Below, piece by piece: positions 32,537 through 41,613 of a stretch of 64,000 nt of DNA. This DNA comes from Aureisphaera sp963669405 (GTDB lineage: Bacteria; Bacteroidota; Bacteroidia; Flavobacteriales; Flavobacteriaceae), in the NCBI GenBank assembly GCA_963669405.2, contig CAXXHF010000003.1, forward strand, positions 186,001 to 250,000, in the 5' to 3' direction. The first letter of the stretch is position 1. Each line of letters opens with the position of its first letter. The position numbers and the translations under genes are program-made. Under the pieces are notes generated by a model, which saw nothing but the letters and a program-made list of their open reading frames with translations, was not told the DNA's origin and ran no database searches.

Positions 32537-32911
32537 ATGAAACAGAATCCATTTGTTTGGGTAGAAATCCCAGTAAACGATATGGAGCGTGCTGTAGCGT
32601 TCTATGAAAAAGTGTTAAGTATAAAAATCCAACCTATAGAATTTGGTGGATTGAAAATGGGATGGTTCCCCAATGAAGGAGAAGCCTATGGAGCTACAGG
32701 TACTTTGATAGAACAGGAAAGCTATATTCCCAGCCACGAAGGAACCTTGGTTTATTTTTCTTCAGATGATGTTCAGGTAGAACTGGATCGTATTGAAGAT
32801 GCAGGAGGAAAAATATTGCAACCCAAAACCCAGATCTCTGAAGAACATGGCTATATGGGTTTGTTTCAGGATAGTGAAGGAAATCGTGTTGCACTACATT
32901 CCAAAGACTAA
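32537..32911 (+). CDS. VOC-family protein (glyoxalase/bleomycin-resistance fold)
   Basis: 124 residues from ATG 32537; the TTG at 32528 is less likely. VOC layout: FVWVEIPVNDMERAVAFYEKVL, GALIEQESYIPSHEGTLVYFSSDD, and the tail GYMGLFQDSEGNRVALHSKD. The final Glu/His positions resemble a metal site, but some VOC members have lost it. Substrate unknown. It lies 14 bp after the SRPBCC gene and six before the thioesterase gene. Confidence 0.82.
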   Translation: MKQNPFVWVEIPVNDMERAVAFYEKVLSIKIQPIEFGGLKMGWFPNEGEAYGATGTLIEQESYIPSHEGTLVYFSSDDVQVELDRIEDAGGKILQPKTQISEEHGYMGLFQDSEGNRVALHSKD

Positions 32912-32916
32912 AAAGA

Positions 32917-33363
32917 ATGGATTTCAAACCTAGAGATCCCAATTTTGTAGCAAAAGTACAAGACAGTTTTCAACGCCAAAAGTTCATGGAGTTTATTGGT
33001 GCTGAATTAGGGACTGTACAACCCGGTTATTGTGAAATACGTTTACCGTATCAAGATTCCTTGACACAACAACACGGCTTTTTTCATGCAGGGGTTATAG
33101 GAACCTTGGCAGACAACGCAGCAGGATATGCGGGCTATTCCCTTATGGAACCCGATGCTTCTGTATTGACTGTTGAATTTAAACTGAATCTTTTGGCTCC
33201 AGGAAAAGGAGAAGCATTAGTGGTTAAAGCAAACGTATTGAAGAGCGGTAAGACGCTTACTGTGTGTAGATCTAATGTATATGCCATTACTGACGGACAA
33301 GAGAAGTTATGTGCTGCTGCTCAGGTGACATTGATTCAATTAATGGATACCAAGGATAATTAA
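32917..33363 (+). CDS. PaaI-family thioesterase (hotdog fold)
   Basis: 148 residues. Hotdog motif LTQQHGFFHAGVIGTLADNAAGYAG (54-78): the His-Gly-x-x-His region supplies the oxyanion hole and the central helix. These enzymes hydrolyse acyl-CoA, often phenylacetyl-type or medium chain. No CoA-pathway genes lie near, so the substrate is unknown. The next gene's frame starts on its final base, but the preferred start of that gene is 39 bp further on. Confidence 0.82.
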   Translation: MDFKPRDPNFVAKVQDSFQRQKFMEFIGAELGTVQPGYCEIRLPYQDSLTQQHGFFHAGVIGTLADNAAGYAGYSLMEPDASVLTVEFKLNLLAPGKGEALVVKANVLKSGKTLTVCRSNVYAITDGQEKLCAAAQVTLIQLMDTKDN

Positions 33364-33401
33364 TGGTAGAAAATAGCGTTAGCCGTAGCAAACCAATTTT
33401 T

Positions 33402-33953
33402 ATGAAACCTTCCATAGTATTATTTGCTTATTTCATTTCCAGTTTTGTTTTTTCACAACATTCTGAACGGTTTTTAGAACTCACGAAGAATCTGAAGCCT
33501 ACAGACACATCTATGGTAGAAGTCTATTATAAAAATGGGACTATTCGCGAAAAGGGAATGAATTTGGCATATAAACTACCAGAATACACCTATCATAAGA
33601 AATTTGGTATTTACAAGACGTATTATAAAGAAGGAGTGTTAAAAAGTGAAATCACCTATGATGAATTTGGAAATCCACTTGAAGCTGTTTTCTACAATAA
33701 GAACGGAACTACTTGGTGGAAATCCAAAACACTTGAAATAGATACACCGTTAGAGGATCCAAATAGGTTTTTTACAACATTAAATCCAGCAACCATCATT
33801 AAATGGGATAAAGAATTGGAGTATGGCTCTGGAATTGGGAAAATGTATATAAAAACCGAAGGGAAACTAAAGAATGGCAAAAAAGTAGGACTCTGGAAAG
33901 TATATGATGAAGATGGAAGATTAGAAGAGGAGATCCATTATGACAGTAAATAA
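33402..33953 (+). CDS. YwqK-like (MORN-type) repeat protein, exported
   Basis: 183 residues from ATG 33402. Signal peptide MKPSIVLFAYFISSFVFSQ. The mature part repeats VEVYYKNGTIREKG, FGIYKTYYKEGVLKSEITY and GKLKNGKKVGLWKVYDEDGRLEEEIHYD: the YxxG(xx)LxxE repeat of the family annotated as YwqK antitoxin or MORN-like. The repeats are likely to bind partners or membranes. No toxin gene is next to it, so a toxin-antitoxin role is not supported here. A frame open from 33363 adds an unlikely N-terminus. Confidence 0.7.
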   Translation: MKPSIVLFAYFISSFVFSQHSERFLELTKNLKPTDTSMVEVYYKNGTIREKGMNLAYKLPEYTYHKKFGIYKTYYKEGVLKSEITYDEFGNPLEAVFYNKNGTTWWKSKTLEIDTPLEDPNRFFTTLNPATIIKWDKELEYGSGIGKMYIKTEGKLKNGKKVGLWKVYDEDGRLEEEIHYDSK

Positions 33954-33965
33954 ACAATTCTAATT

Positions 33966-34544
33966 TTGAAACTCGTATTCGCTACCCATAACCAAAACAA
34001 ATTTCGAGAAGTAAAAGCCTTAATGCCTTCTCATATTGAACTGGTAAACCTTACTGATATTGGCTGTTTCGATGATATTCCAGAGACGGCCACTACCATA
34101 GAAGGAAATGCCAAACTCAAAGCCAATTACGTCCGCGATCACTATCAATTGCCTTGTTTTGCTGATGACACGGGATTGGAAGTCAATGCCTTAGACGGTG
34201 CTCCTGGCGTATACAGTGCACGTTATGCAGGACCTGAGAATAATGCAGAAGCCAATATGTCCAAATTGCTTAAGAATCTAGAAAACAAAGAAGATCGATC
34301 TGCACAATTTAAAACTGTAATTGCGCTTTCATTGAAAGGAACCGAAAAGTTGTTCACAGGTATTTGTAAAGGAGAAATCCTTCATAAAACTCGAGGTGAT
34401 CAAGGTTTTGGTTACGACCCTATCTTTCAGCCAGAAGGGTATGAACAGACCTTTGCCGAAATGGAGCAAAACCAAAAAGGAAAAATTAGTCATCGAGGAA
34501 AAGCGATTGCTATTTTAATGGAATTTTTGGAAGCCAAGACCTGA
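33966..34544 (+). CDS. rdgB: Non-canonical purine NTP pyrophosphatase (RdgB/HAM1)
   Basis: 192 residues from a TTG start. It removes dITP, XTP and similar nucleotides from the pool. Family motifs: LVFATHNQNKFREVKAL (3-19), FADDTGLEVNALDGAPGVYSARYAG (about 65-89), GDQGFGYDPIF and KGKISHRGKA. No ATG is available, and the A-rich stretch before the TTG is normal for this group. It follows the YwqK-like gene after 12 bp. Confidence 0.93.
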   Translation: MKLVFATHNQNKFREVKALMPSHIELVNLTDIGCFDDIPETATTIEGNAKLKANYVRDHYQLPCFADDTGLEVNALDGAPGVYSARYAGPENNAEANMSKLLKNLENKEDRSAQFKTVIALSLKGTEKLFTGICKGEILHKTRGDQGFGYDPIFQPEGYEQTFAEMEQNQKGKISHRGKAIAILMEFLEAKT

Positions 34545-34580
34545 TAGTTATACGTTCTTATTTACCAAACTAAAAAAGAC

Positions 34581-34588
34581 TATCTTTG
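34581..34588 (+). promoter_or_regulatory. -7 box of the DEAD-box helicase
   Basis: TATCTTTG matches TAnnTTTG about 97 bases before the helicase ATG. No clear -33 TTG (a TTATTT stretch lies there). The predicted start is near 34594, giving a leader of about 90 bases. Confidence 0.5.
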
Positions 34589-34595
34589 CCGAAAA

Positions 34596-34684
34596 TTCCT
34601 CAGGGTGAGGAAGTGTTGTAGTGGGGCATTTGGGTTTAATCGTCGCTTACCTCCAATCAACACCATAACGATTAAACATATTTA
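34596..34684 (+). promoter_or_regulatory. Structured 5' leader of the helicase
   Basis: Two hairpins. The first is TTCCTCA-GGG-TGAGGAA (34596-34612), a perfect 7-bp stem. The second has 10-bp arms GTTTAATCGT (34634-34643) and ACGATTAAAC (34668-34677) round a 24-base loop and ends seven bases before the ATG. It could restrict ribosome access, and could respond to cold or to the helicase itself. Confidence 0.5.
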
Positions 34685-36454
34685 ATGTCTGCATTTCAGC
34701 AATTGGGCTTGGAAGAAAACCTTCTGCAAGCCATCTCGGATATGGGATTTGAAACTCCATCCGAAGTTCAAGAAAAAACCATTCCAATACTATTAGAACA
34801 GGAAACCGATATTGTTTCCTTAGCACAAACCGGAACCGGTAAAACGGCTGCTTTTGGTTTTCCGATGCTTCAAAAGATAAATCCCGAGAGTAGAACTACT
34901 CAAGGATTAATCCTATCGCCAACGCGTGAGTTATGTCTTCAGATTACTTCCGAATTAAAAAATTACGGAAAATACGTTAAGGGATTGAACGTCGTGGCGG
35001 TGTATGGTGGAGCCAGCATCAGTGATCAAGCTTCCAAAATTAAAAAAGGGGCACAAATTATAGTAGCCACTCCTGGTAGGATGAAGGATATGATTGGCCG
35101 ACGCATGATCGATATTTCCAAAATTGAGTATTGCGTACTTGATGAAGCCGATGAGATGCTTAACATGGGATTCTATGAAGATATTACCGAGATCCTTTCT
35201 CATTCTCCAGAAGATAAAAGTACTTGGCTTTTTAGTGCAACAATGCCTAAAGAGGTTTCTACCATTGCCAAGAAGTTTATGCATAAACCTATTGAAATTA
35301 CAGTAGGAACTAAAAATACGGGATCTGCCAATGTATCTCATGAATACTATTTAGTAAACGCCAGAGACCGCTATCAAGCATTGAAGCGCTTGGCAGATAT
35401 TAACCCAGAGATTTTTTCTGTAGTTTTTTGTAGAACAAAACGGGATACCCAAAAGGTTGCCGAAATGTTGATTGAAGATGGTTACAGTGCGGCAGCTTTG
35501 CATGGAGATCTAAGTCAAAACCAACGTGATTTGGTGATGAAATCTTTCCGAACACGTCAAATCAGAATGTTGGTAGCAACAGATGTTGCTGCTAGGGGAA
35601 TTGATGTGGAAGATATTACACATGTAATCAATTATCAGCTACCTGACGAAATAGAAACCTATACGCACCGAAGCGGAAGAACAGGACGTGCTGGAAAGCA
35701 TGGAATCTCTATGGTTATTGTATCTAAGAGTGAGCAGCGAAAGATTAAGCAGATTGAAAAGATTATTCAGAAGGAGTTTTTGAAAAAGGATGTTCCTAGC
35801 GGAATGGAAGTCTGTGAAATTCAATTGTTCCACTTGGCCAATAAGGTTAAGAATACTGACGTAAATCATGAGATCGATGTGTATTTGCCGAAGATCAATG
35901 AAGTGCTTGAGGAGTTTAGCAAGGAAGAATTGATCAAGAAAGTCTTTTCAGTAGAATTCACCCGTTTTTATAATTACTACAAAAGAGCAAAAGACCTGAA
36001 CGTAGATGCAGGTGCTCCCGGTAAGGAAACCAAGGATAGTGTTCGTTACTTTATCAATCTGGGACGTAAAGATGGATTGGAGTGGATGGACCTTAAGGAT
36101 TTGATTAGACAGGCAACTGAACTAGGTAAGGATGATGTATTCCATGTGGATACCATGGATAGCTTCTCTTTCTTCAATACAGATGCAAAACATGCGGACA
36201 AGGTTCTGGAAGCTTTTAAAGAGCTTCAGTACAACGATCGCAAGGTTGATATAGAAATCTCTACCAAAGGCCGGAATAGAGGTGGTGGAGGAAGAAAACG
36301 AGGACGTGATGACCGTGGAGGTCGTGGTAAAGGCGGTTTTAAAGGAAAGGGAAGAAGAGGAGACGATCGAGGAGGAAAATTTAAAGGCAAGAGCCGAAGA
36401 AAAAACGAACGTCCTAACGATAAAGGAACTGGAGGAAGGCGTAGGAGACGATAG
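34685..36454 (+). CDS. DEAD-box RNA helicase (DeaD/CsdA-like)
   Basis: 589 residues. Core motifs: AQTGTGKT (48-55), PTRELC (79-84), DEAD (153-156), SAT (184-186), and HRSGRTGRAG for motif VI; Gln29 belongs to the Q motif. After the two RecA domains, a DbpA-like RNA-binding domain lies at about 450-530 (VRYFINLGRKDGLEWMDLKDLI) and an Arg/Gly-rich tail (RGGGGRKRGRDDRGGRG) from about 535. The tail and DbpA domain suggest a role in ribosome assembly or mRNA turnover at low temperature. A structured leader precedes it. Confidence 0.9.
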   Translation: MSAFQQLGLEENLLQAISDMGFETPSEVQEKTIPILLEQETDIVSLAQTGTGKTAAFGFPMLQKINPESRTTQGLILSPTRELCLQITSELKNYGKYVKGLNVVAVYGGASISDQASKIKKGAQIIVATPGRMKDMIGRRMIDISKIEYCVLDEADEMLNMGFYEDITEILSHSPEDKSTWLFSATMPKEVSTIAKKFMHKPIEITVGTKNTGSANVSHEYYLVNARDRYQALKRLADINPEIFSVVFCRTKRDTQKVAEMLIEDGYSAAALHGDLSQNQRDLVMKSFRTRQIRMLVATDVAARGIDVEDITHVINYQLPDEIETYTHRSGRTGRAGKHGISMVIVSKSEQRKIKQIEKIIQKEFLKKDVPSGMEVCEIQLFHLANKVKNTDVNHEIDVYLPKINEVLEEFSKEELIKKVFSVEFTRFYNYYKRAKDLNVDAGAPGKETKDSVRYFINLGRKDGLEWMDLKDLIRQATELGKDDVFHVDTMDSFSFFNTDAKHADKVLEAFKELQYNDRKVDIEISTKGRNRGGGGRKRGRDDRGGRGKGGFKGKGRRGDDRGGKFKGKSRRKNERPNDKGTGGRRRRR

Positions 36455-36548
36455 ACTTTCTGGAGATTCTGAACTATTTTTATGGGTTAACGAAACTTTG
36501 GCAAGGAATTCGCGTCTAAATTATTAATTTTAAGCCCAACTAGTTGCT

Positions 36549-37322
36549 ATGAAAAAAGTATTTTACCTACTACTATTAGCGTTACTGCCTATGACATTAA
36601 TTGCCCAAGAGGGTGAAGTGATCAATGGGGTGGTTCTTAACGATGCGAGTAATACTCCTTTAGAAAACGTAAATATTGTAAACCTAAATCAGGTAATTGG
36701 AACCACTTCCGATAAGGAAGGGCAATTCGCTTTACGCGCTGCAGTAAACGATACTCTATACTTTTCCTATTTAGGTTTTAAGTCCATTAGGGTTCGGGTA
36801 ACCAATGACTGGATGAAGTTTGGTGAGGTAAAGGTTAAAATGACCGAGTTGGGTATTGCCTTGGAAGAGGTTGTTGTACGCCCGGTAGAATTAACAGGTT
36901 ATGTAGAAGTAGATGCCAAGCTTATTCCTATTTATGATGATTATCGCTATAGAATTGCCGGATTAGGTGGTGGATATGAAGGAGGACAGTCTCAACCCGG
37001 AGCCGTTTCCAAAGTATTGAGTTCCATATTTAACCCAGCAGATTTTCTCTACAACATATTTGGCAAGCGACCGAAACAGATGCGGAAACTTCGGAAAATG
37101 AAGGAAGACGATCAGATTCGGAATTTACTACAATCCAAGTTTGATAGGGAAACCTTAATGGCTGTGCTTCAGCTGGAAGAAAACGATATTGACGAAATCT
37201 TGAACAATTGTAACTACTCTAAAGGTTTTATACAAACAGCGAATGATCTTCAAATTTTGGATGCCATTAGCGATTGCTATGAGCAATATCGTGTCCTAAG
37301 CAGGGATAAGGGTAAAGGATAA
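36549..37322 (+). CDS. CarboxypepD_reg-like domain protein
   Basis: 257 residues. Signal peptide MKKVFYLLLLALLPMTLIAQ. A carboxypeptidase-regulatory-like beta-sandwich follows (VINGVVLNDASNTPLENVNIVNLNQ, GQFALRAAVNDTLYFSYLGFKSI, LEEVVVRP). Unlike SusC-type receptors it lacks a TonB barrel. The C-terminal half is helical (LRKMKEDDQIRNLLQSKF, NDIDEILNNCNYSKGF). Likely periplasmic; function unknown. It is followed by the DUF6122 gene three bases after its stop. Confidence 0.8.
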   Translation: MKKVFYLLLLALLPMTLIAQEGEVINGVVLNDASNTPLENVNIVNLNQVIGTTSDKEGQFALRAAVNDTLYFSYLGFKSIRVRVTNDWMKFGEVKVKMTELGIALEEVVVRPVELTGYVEVDAKLIPIYDDYRYRIAGLGGGYEGGQSQPGAVSKVLSSIFNPADFLYNIFGKRPKQMRKLRKMKEDDQIRNLLQSKFDRETLMAVLQLEENDIDEILNNCNYSKGFIQTANDLQILDAISDCYEQYRVLSRDKGKG

Positions 37323-37325
37323 TTC

Positions 37326-37640
37326 ATGCTACAGGCGATAGTACATTATTCCCTGCATTTGTGGGTGCCAGGTGTGCTGGCCTATATATTTTTCAGAAAC
37401 CATTGGAAGAAAGCTTGGTTGCTCATGTTGGTAACCATGGTGATTGATTTGGATCACTTATTGGCTTCTCCTATTTTCGACCCCCATCGGTGTAGTATTA
37501 ACTTCCATCCTTTACATACCTATTGGGCTTTAGGGGCTTATGTAGTGTTACTTTTCATTAAAAAAACCCGAATCGTAGGATTGGGCTTGGTGATTCATGT
37601 TATAGCAGATGCCATTGATTGTTTTTGGATGCAATCCTAA
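37326..37640 (+). CDS. DUF6122-family membrane protein
   Basis: 104 residues with three to four membrane helices. DUF6122 strings: VIDLDHLLASPIFDPHRCSINFHPLHTYW (about 39-67). The Asp and His residues (DLDHL, FHPLH, VIHVIADAID) could bind a metal in the membrane, similar to membrane-embedded hydrolases such as YdjM, but this is inference. Three bases after the CarboxypepD protein gene. Confidence 0.78.
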   Translation: MLQAIVHYSLHLWVPGVLAYIFFRNHWKKAWLLMLVTMVIDLDHLLASPIFDPHRCSINFHPLHTYWALGAYVVLLFIKKTRIVGLGLVIHVIADAIDCFWMQS

Positions 37641-37695
37641 GTAAACTTCCCTCAATTTTTTATACCTTTCTTTAGTAAAAAGAAGGAACCTACTT

Positions 37696-39057
37696 TTGAA
37701 AGAACTTATCCATAACCAACGCCACTTTTTTAATACCCATGCTACCAAGGATATACGGTTTCGTTTGCAACAATTACGAAAGTTAAAACGTGCTTTACAA
37801 AGCAATGAACAACTTTTGTATGATGCCATTTACGAAGATTTTAAAAAGTCTGCTTTTGATACTTATACTACCGAATTGGCTTTGGTGTATCACGATATAG
37901 ATGATGCCATAAAAAACTTACATCGCTGGGCCCGAAAGCAAAAGGTCAAGACCAATTTGGTGAACTTTCCTTCCACTAGCTATGTACTTCCCCAACCCTT
38001 GGGAGTGTCTTTGGTCATTGGTGCATGGAACTATCCTTATCAACTTTCGCTAGCACCTGTAGTTGCAGCAATGGCAGCTGGCTGTACGGTAGTATTGAAG
38101 CCTAGCGAAATTCCATCTAGGACCTCTGCTGCCATGAAAAAAGTACTGACAGACTCGTTTTCAGAAAACTATATAGCAGTAGTAGAAGGTGGTGTTCCTG
38201 AAACCACTGAATTGTTACAACAAAAATTTGACAAAATTTTCTTTACTGGTAGCTCATTTGTAGGTAAAATAATTTACAAAGCCGCAGCAGAACATCTTAC
38301 TCCAGTAACATTGGAATTGGGCGGAAAAAGCCCCGCTTTTGTAACCGAAGACTGCCATCTAAAAATGGCGGTAAAACGTTTAGTTTGGGGAAAGTTCTTA
38401 AATGCAGGACAAACGTGTATCTCACCTGATTACATCTTAGTACACCGTGCTATAGAACAACAGTTCCTAAAATTAGCGAAGGCCGAAATTGAAAAAGAAC
38501 AATTTTCCATAGAAAATGGAAACTATGTTCAAATCATCAATGATCACAATTTAATGCGTTTGCAAAAAATGATAGATCCCAATAAAGTCTATTTTGGAGG
38601 AGAAGTAAATACAGAAGAACGGATCATTTCGCCTACAATCATGCACAATGTAAGTTTTGAAGATGCCGTAATGCAAGAAGAAATATTTGGCCCTATCATG
38701 CCAGTCATTGTGTATGATTCATTGGATGAGGCAGTGAAGAAAGTAAATGAACTTCCCAATCCCTTGGCCTGTTACGTATTTACCAAGAATAAGAAAACCA
38801 AGCTTAAAATTTTGAATGAAATTGCTTTTGGAGGTGGAGGCATAAACGAAAATGTGGTACATATTGCCAATCCCAATTTACCCTTTGGTGGTGTTGGTAG
38901 CAGTGGGATGGGGAGTTATCATGGTGAGGCAGGATTCCGTGCTTTTTCCCATTATAAGAGTATAATAGACAAGCCAACATGGTTGGAGTTACCCTTAAAA
39001 TACTATCCACATACTAAAAGAAAGCTTTGGTGGATTAAACAATTTTTTAAGTTTTAG
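37696..39057 (+). CDS. Aldehyde dehydrogenase, class 3-like
   Basis: 453 residues from a TTG start. ALDH residues: Asn112 in WNYPY, Glu207 in LELGG, nucleophile Cys241 in AGQTCIS, and FFTGSS (182-187) for NAD(P). It lacks the longer N-terminus of class 1/2 enzymes, and its C-terminus (LKYYPHTKRKLWWIKQFF) is hydrophobic and may attach to membranes, as class 3 fatty-aldehyde enzymes do. Likely oxidises aliphatic or lipid-derived aldehydes. Confidence 0.92.
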   Translation: MKELIHNQRHFFNTHATKDIRFRLQQLRKLKRALQSNEQLLYDAIYEDFKKSAFDTYTTELALVYHDIDDAIKNLHRWARKQKVKTNLVNFPSTSYVLPQPLGVSLVIGAWNYPYQLSLAPVVAAMAAGCTVVLKPSEIPSRTSAAMKKVLTDSFSENYIAVVEGGVPETTELLQQKFDKIFFTGSSFVGKIIYKAAAEHLTPVTLELGGKSPAFVTEDCHLKMAVKRLVWGKFLNAGQTCISPDYILVHRAIEQQFLKLAKAEIEKEQFSIENGNYVQIINDHNLMRLQKMIDPNKVYFGGEVNTEERIISPTIMHNVSFEDAVMQEEIFGPIMPVIVYDSLDEAVKKVNELPNPLACYVFTKNKKTKLKILNEIAFGGGGINENVVHIANPNLPFGGVGSSGMGSYHGEAGFRAFSHYKSIIDKPTWLELPLKYYPHTKRKLWWIKQFFKF

Positions 39058-39134
39058 AAAAAAATAAAAAAAGTGTCCCCTAACCAAGGACCAGTTTCGT
39101 CTTAGCTATAGAAACAATTTTAAAACCAATAGTT

Positions 39135-39482
39135 ATGAAAGATTTTATGATGATTTTCATCAGTGCTGATTATGGAGATTTAGGGCTTTCGCCTGAGGAA
39201 ATGCAAACCCGAATGGGGAAATGGTTCGCTTGGAATGACAAAATGGCCCAACAAGGTATTGTGAAGGGAGGGAATGCATTAACTTCAGATGTTCGACGTG
39301 TCTCAGGAAAAGAACGCACGGTGACGGACATTACATCGGCAGAACTCAAAGAATTGGTAGGAGGCTATTATGTAGTACAAGCCAAGGATTTTGATGCCGT
39401 TCAGGAAATTGCACAGGACTACCCTGATTATGACTTGGGGGGTACTGTAGAGATTCGTGAAATCATGGTGTTCGACCAATAA
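39135..39482 (+). CDS. YciI-like protein (YCII domain)
   Basis: 115 residues, YCII fold: MKDFMMIFISADYGDLGLSPEEMQTRMGKW, NALTSDVRRVSGKERTVTD, and GGTVEIREIMVFDQ. The conserved His/Asp pair of YciI enzymes is not obvious, so catalysis is uncertain. Its stop (TAATG) overlaps the sigma gene start by one base. A YCII gene next to a large ECF sigma gene is a common pair in bacteria; the YCII protein may act as its sensor. Confidence 0.82.
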   Translation: MKDFMMIFISADYGDLGLSPEEMQTRMGKWFAWNDKMAQQGIVKGGNALTSDVRRVSGKERTVTDITSAELKELVGGYYVVQAKDFDAVQEIAQDYPDYDLGGTVEIREIMVFDQ

Positions 39483-40741
39483 TGGAGCAACCCAAACTCA
39501 TAGACCATCTATTCCGTCACCATTACGGGAAGATGGTCTCTGTGTTGACTCGAATCTTTGGTCTTGCTCATATTGAGACCATTGAAGATGCCGTACAGGA
39601 TGTTTTTATAAAAGCAACCACTTCCTGGACCCATAAAATGCCGGATCATCCAGAAGCATGGCTTACTCAAGCCGCTAAGAACCGGGTGTTGGACATTTTC
39701 AGAAAACTTAAAACTGAAAAAAAACACTTACCCCAATTATCGTCTGGAGTTAGTGCCATAGCCTTAAACGAATTGTTTCTGGACACTGAAGTTGAGGATA
39801 GCCAATTACGGATGATCTTTACTGCATGTCACCCCAAATTAGATCCTAGGGACCGTATAGCCTTTGCCTTAAAAACAGTATCGGGTTTCAGTACTAAAGA
39901 GATTGCCTCAGCCTTGTTAACCAAAGAGGATAGTGTAAAAAAAAGAATCCAGCGGGCACGAAGAGCTATTCAGAAGAAAGCCATCCCCTTTGCAATTCCC
40001 CAAGGAAAAGAACTACCTAAACGTAACGATAGTGTATTGGAGGTGTTGTATCTAATTTTTAATGAAGGGTTTCATTCCAACAGAAAAGATATGTTGGTAC
40101 GTAATGACCTTTGTGGGGAAGCATTACGATTATGTCAAATCATGCTGAAACGGGAAGTAACACGATCTTCAGATGGGTATGCTTTATTGGCCTTGATGTG
40201 TTTTCATGCTGCGCGATTGGATAGTAAGGTAAATGCTAACAATGAAATTATAGATTTGATGCACCAAGATAGATCTCTGTGGCATTTTCCATTGGTGAAA
40301 TTGGGAAATCAAGCCATGACCAAGGCTGTAGAAGAAGGGGTGTTTTCTGCCTATCACTACGAAGCGGCCATTGCAGCAGAACATTTAAAAGCCCGTTCTT
40401 TTGCAGATACAGATTGGGAAGCCATTTGTACATGGAACGAAGCTTTGTATAAATTACAGCCTACACCCAGTGTCGCCTTAAATATTGTGATGGCGCAGAT
40501 TCAACAGGGAAATTTTGAAGATGCTCATTCACGCCTACAGCAGATAGAACCGGCTGATTTGGAACAACGGGCTTATCTGTACTACGGAACGTATTCAGAA
40601 TACTACAGTATGCAGGGAAAGATTGAAAAAGCAATATCCTGTATGGAATTGGCATTATTGGCCGTTCAGAACGATGCAGAACGAGCTTACTTGGAGCGGA
40701 AAAAGAAATGGCTATTGAAAAAAGTAGAACCATCTACTTAA
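39482..40741 (+). CDS. Large ECF sigma factor (DUF6596 type)
   Basis: 419 residues. Region 2 (HIETIEDAVQDVFIKATTSW, WLTQAAKNRVLDIF) and region 4 (FALKTVSGFSTKEIASALLT, DSVKKRIQRARRAI) lie in the first 180 residues. The rest is a long helical extension with TPR-like repeats (about 190-410), a feature of the DUF6596 ECF group. This extension may sense a signal, so no anti-sigma is needed. Translation is coupled to the YCII gene; a TfoX-like gene follows in the same direction. Confidence 0.88.
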   Translation: MEQPKLIDHLFRHHYGKMVSVLTRIFGLAHIETIEDAVQDVFIKATTSWTHKMPDHPEAWLTQAAKNRVLDIFRKLKTEKKHLPQLSSGVSAIALNELFLDTEVEDSQLRMIFTACHPKLDPRDRIAFALKTVSGFSTKEIASALLTKEDSVKKRIQRARRAIQKKAIPFAIPQGKELPKRNDSVLEVLYLIFNEGFHSNRKDMLVRNDLCGEALRLCQIMLKREVTRSSDGYALLALMCFHAARLDSKVNANNEIIDLMHQDRSLWHFPLVKLGNQAMTKAVEEGVFSAYHYEAAIAAEHLKARSFADTDWEAICTWNEALYKLQPTPSVALNIVMAQIQQGNFEDAHSRLQQIEPADLEQRAYLYYGTYSEYYSMQGKIEKAISCMELALLAVQNDAERAYLERKKKWLLKKVEPST

Positions 40742-40792
40742 CATGAAATAGTTTACCTTGAATAAATAAATCAACGAATAAACAAATCTAAA

Positions 40793-41164
40793 ATGGCATA
40801 CGATCAATATACTGCAGACCGCATCAAGAATTTTTTAGAGACTAGAAAAGTGGAATACTATGCAAAACCCATGATGGGAGGACTGTTGTTTATGGTAGAT
40901 GAAAAAATGTACTGTGGCATTCACTTTGACAAGAAAAAGAAAACCGATCTCCTTATGGCTCGTATAGGTGAAGATGCTGCTACTGAAGCATTACAGAAAG
41001 AAGGTTGCCACCCTATGGATTTTACAGGGCGCCCCATGAAAGGATATGTATTTGTAACACCAGATGGGTACGACAGCGAGGATGACATGGAATATTATTT
41101 GCAGAAATGCTTGGACTTTAATCCTTTGGCCAAAGCCAGTAAAAAACGAAAGAAAAAACAGTGA
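40793..41164 (+). CDS. TfoX N-terminal domain protein
   Basis: 123 residues. TfoX_N fold: YTADRIKNFLETRKVEYYAKPMMGGLLFMVDEKMYCGIHFD, GYDSEDDMEYYLQKCLDF. In Gamma-proteobacteria TfoX regulates competence together with CRP; here there is no C-terminal TfoX domain and a Lys-rich tail (SKKRKKKQ). Function unknown. It follows the YCII and ECF sigma genes, so it may belong to the same regulon. Confidence 0.8.
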   Translation: MAYDQYTADRIKNFLETRKVEYYAKPMMGGLLFMVDEKMYCGIHFDKKKKTDLLMARIGEDAATEALQKEGCHPMDFTGRPMKGYVFVTPDGYDSEDDMEYYLQKCLDFNPLAKASKKRKKKQ

Positions 41165-41613
41165 TGATTTTTTAAGATTCTACGGTTTCTTTTTTTATCT
41201 CAGGTTCTGTTGTTGCACAGAACAAAACCTTCAAAGCTTCACCGTCCGTTTTAGCGTCCCCCTTCCTTTTTCATAAAAAGTTTTCTTAGGAAACTTAGAT
41301 GGTTTTCTCCATCATCTTACATGCCGTTACCTTCTTAATTGTTATGCTTTTACGTAACGACATATTAATGATTTCATTAGTAAACACAGCCTTTTCAAGC
41401 TTATTGTAAATTATTTATAAAGAAAAACCCCTAAAGTATTGATATGCAAAATCACAACTTTTTTTTGTCCATTTTGATCAGGGTTTTTCCTAATAAATTC
41501 TGAGGCAAACCCGTAAGAATATACTTTTTATATCCTATAATTTTGATTAGTGAATTATAAGGGTAAGCTGAAAACCTTTCCATAGAGTAGGCAACAAATC
41601 TAAACTTAGTTAA
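41165..41613. other. Gene-free AT-rich region
   Basis: 449 bases with no supported gene. Two inverted repeats: AAGTTTTC / GGAAACTT at 41278-41296 (3-base loop) and GAAAAACCC (41422-41430) / GGGTTTTTC (41481-41489) around a 50-base loop. A promoter for the next gene was not seen. Confidence 0.45.

Noticed and set aside
33402..33953. Toxin-antitoxin role for the YwqK-like protein
   Set aside because: It has a signal peptide and no toxin-like gene beside it; the family name is an annotation label only.
36282..36527. 81-codon Glu/Val-rich frame at the end of the helicase gene
   Set aside because: It is the frame-shifted reading of the RGG-rich tail.
41064..41276. 70-codon frame overlapping the TfoX-like gene end
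   Set aside because: Different frame of the same bases, with no family.
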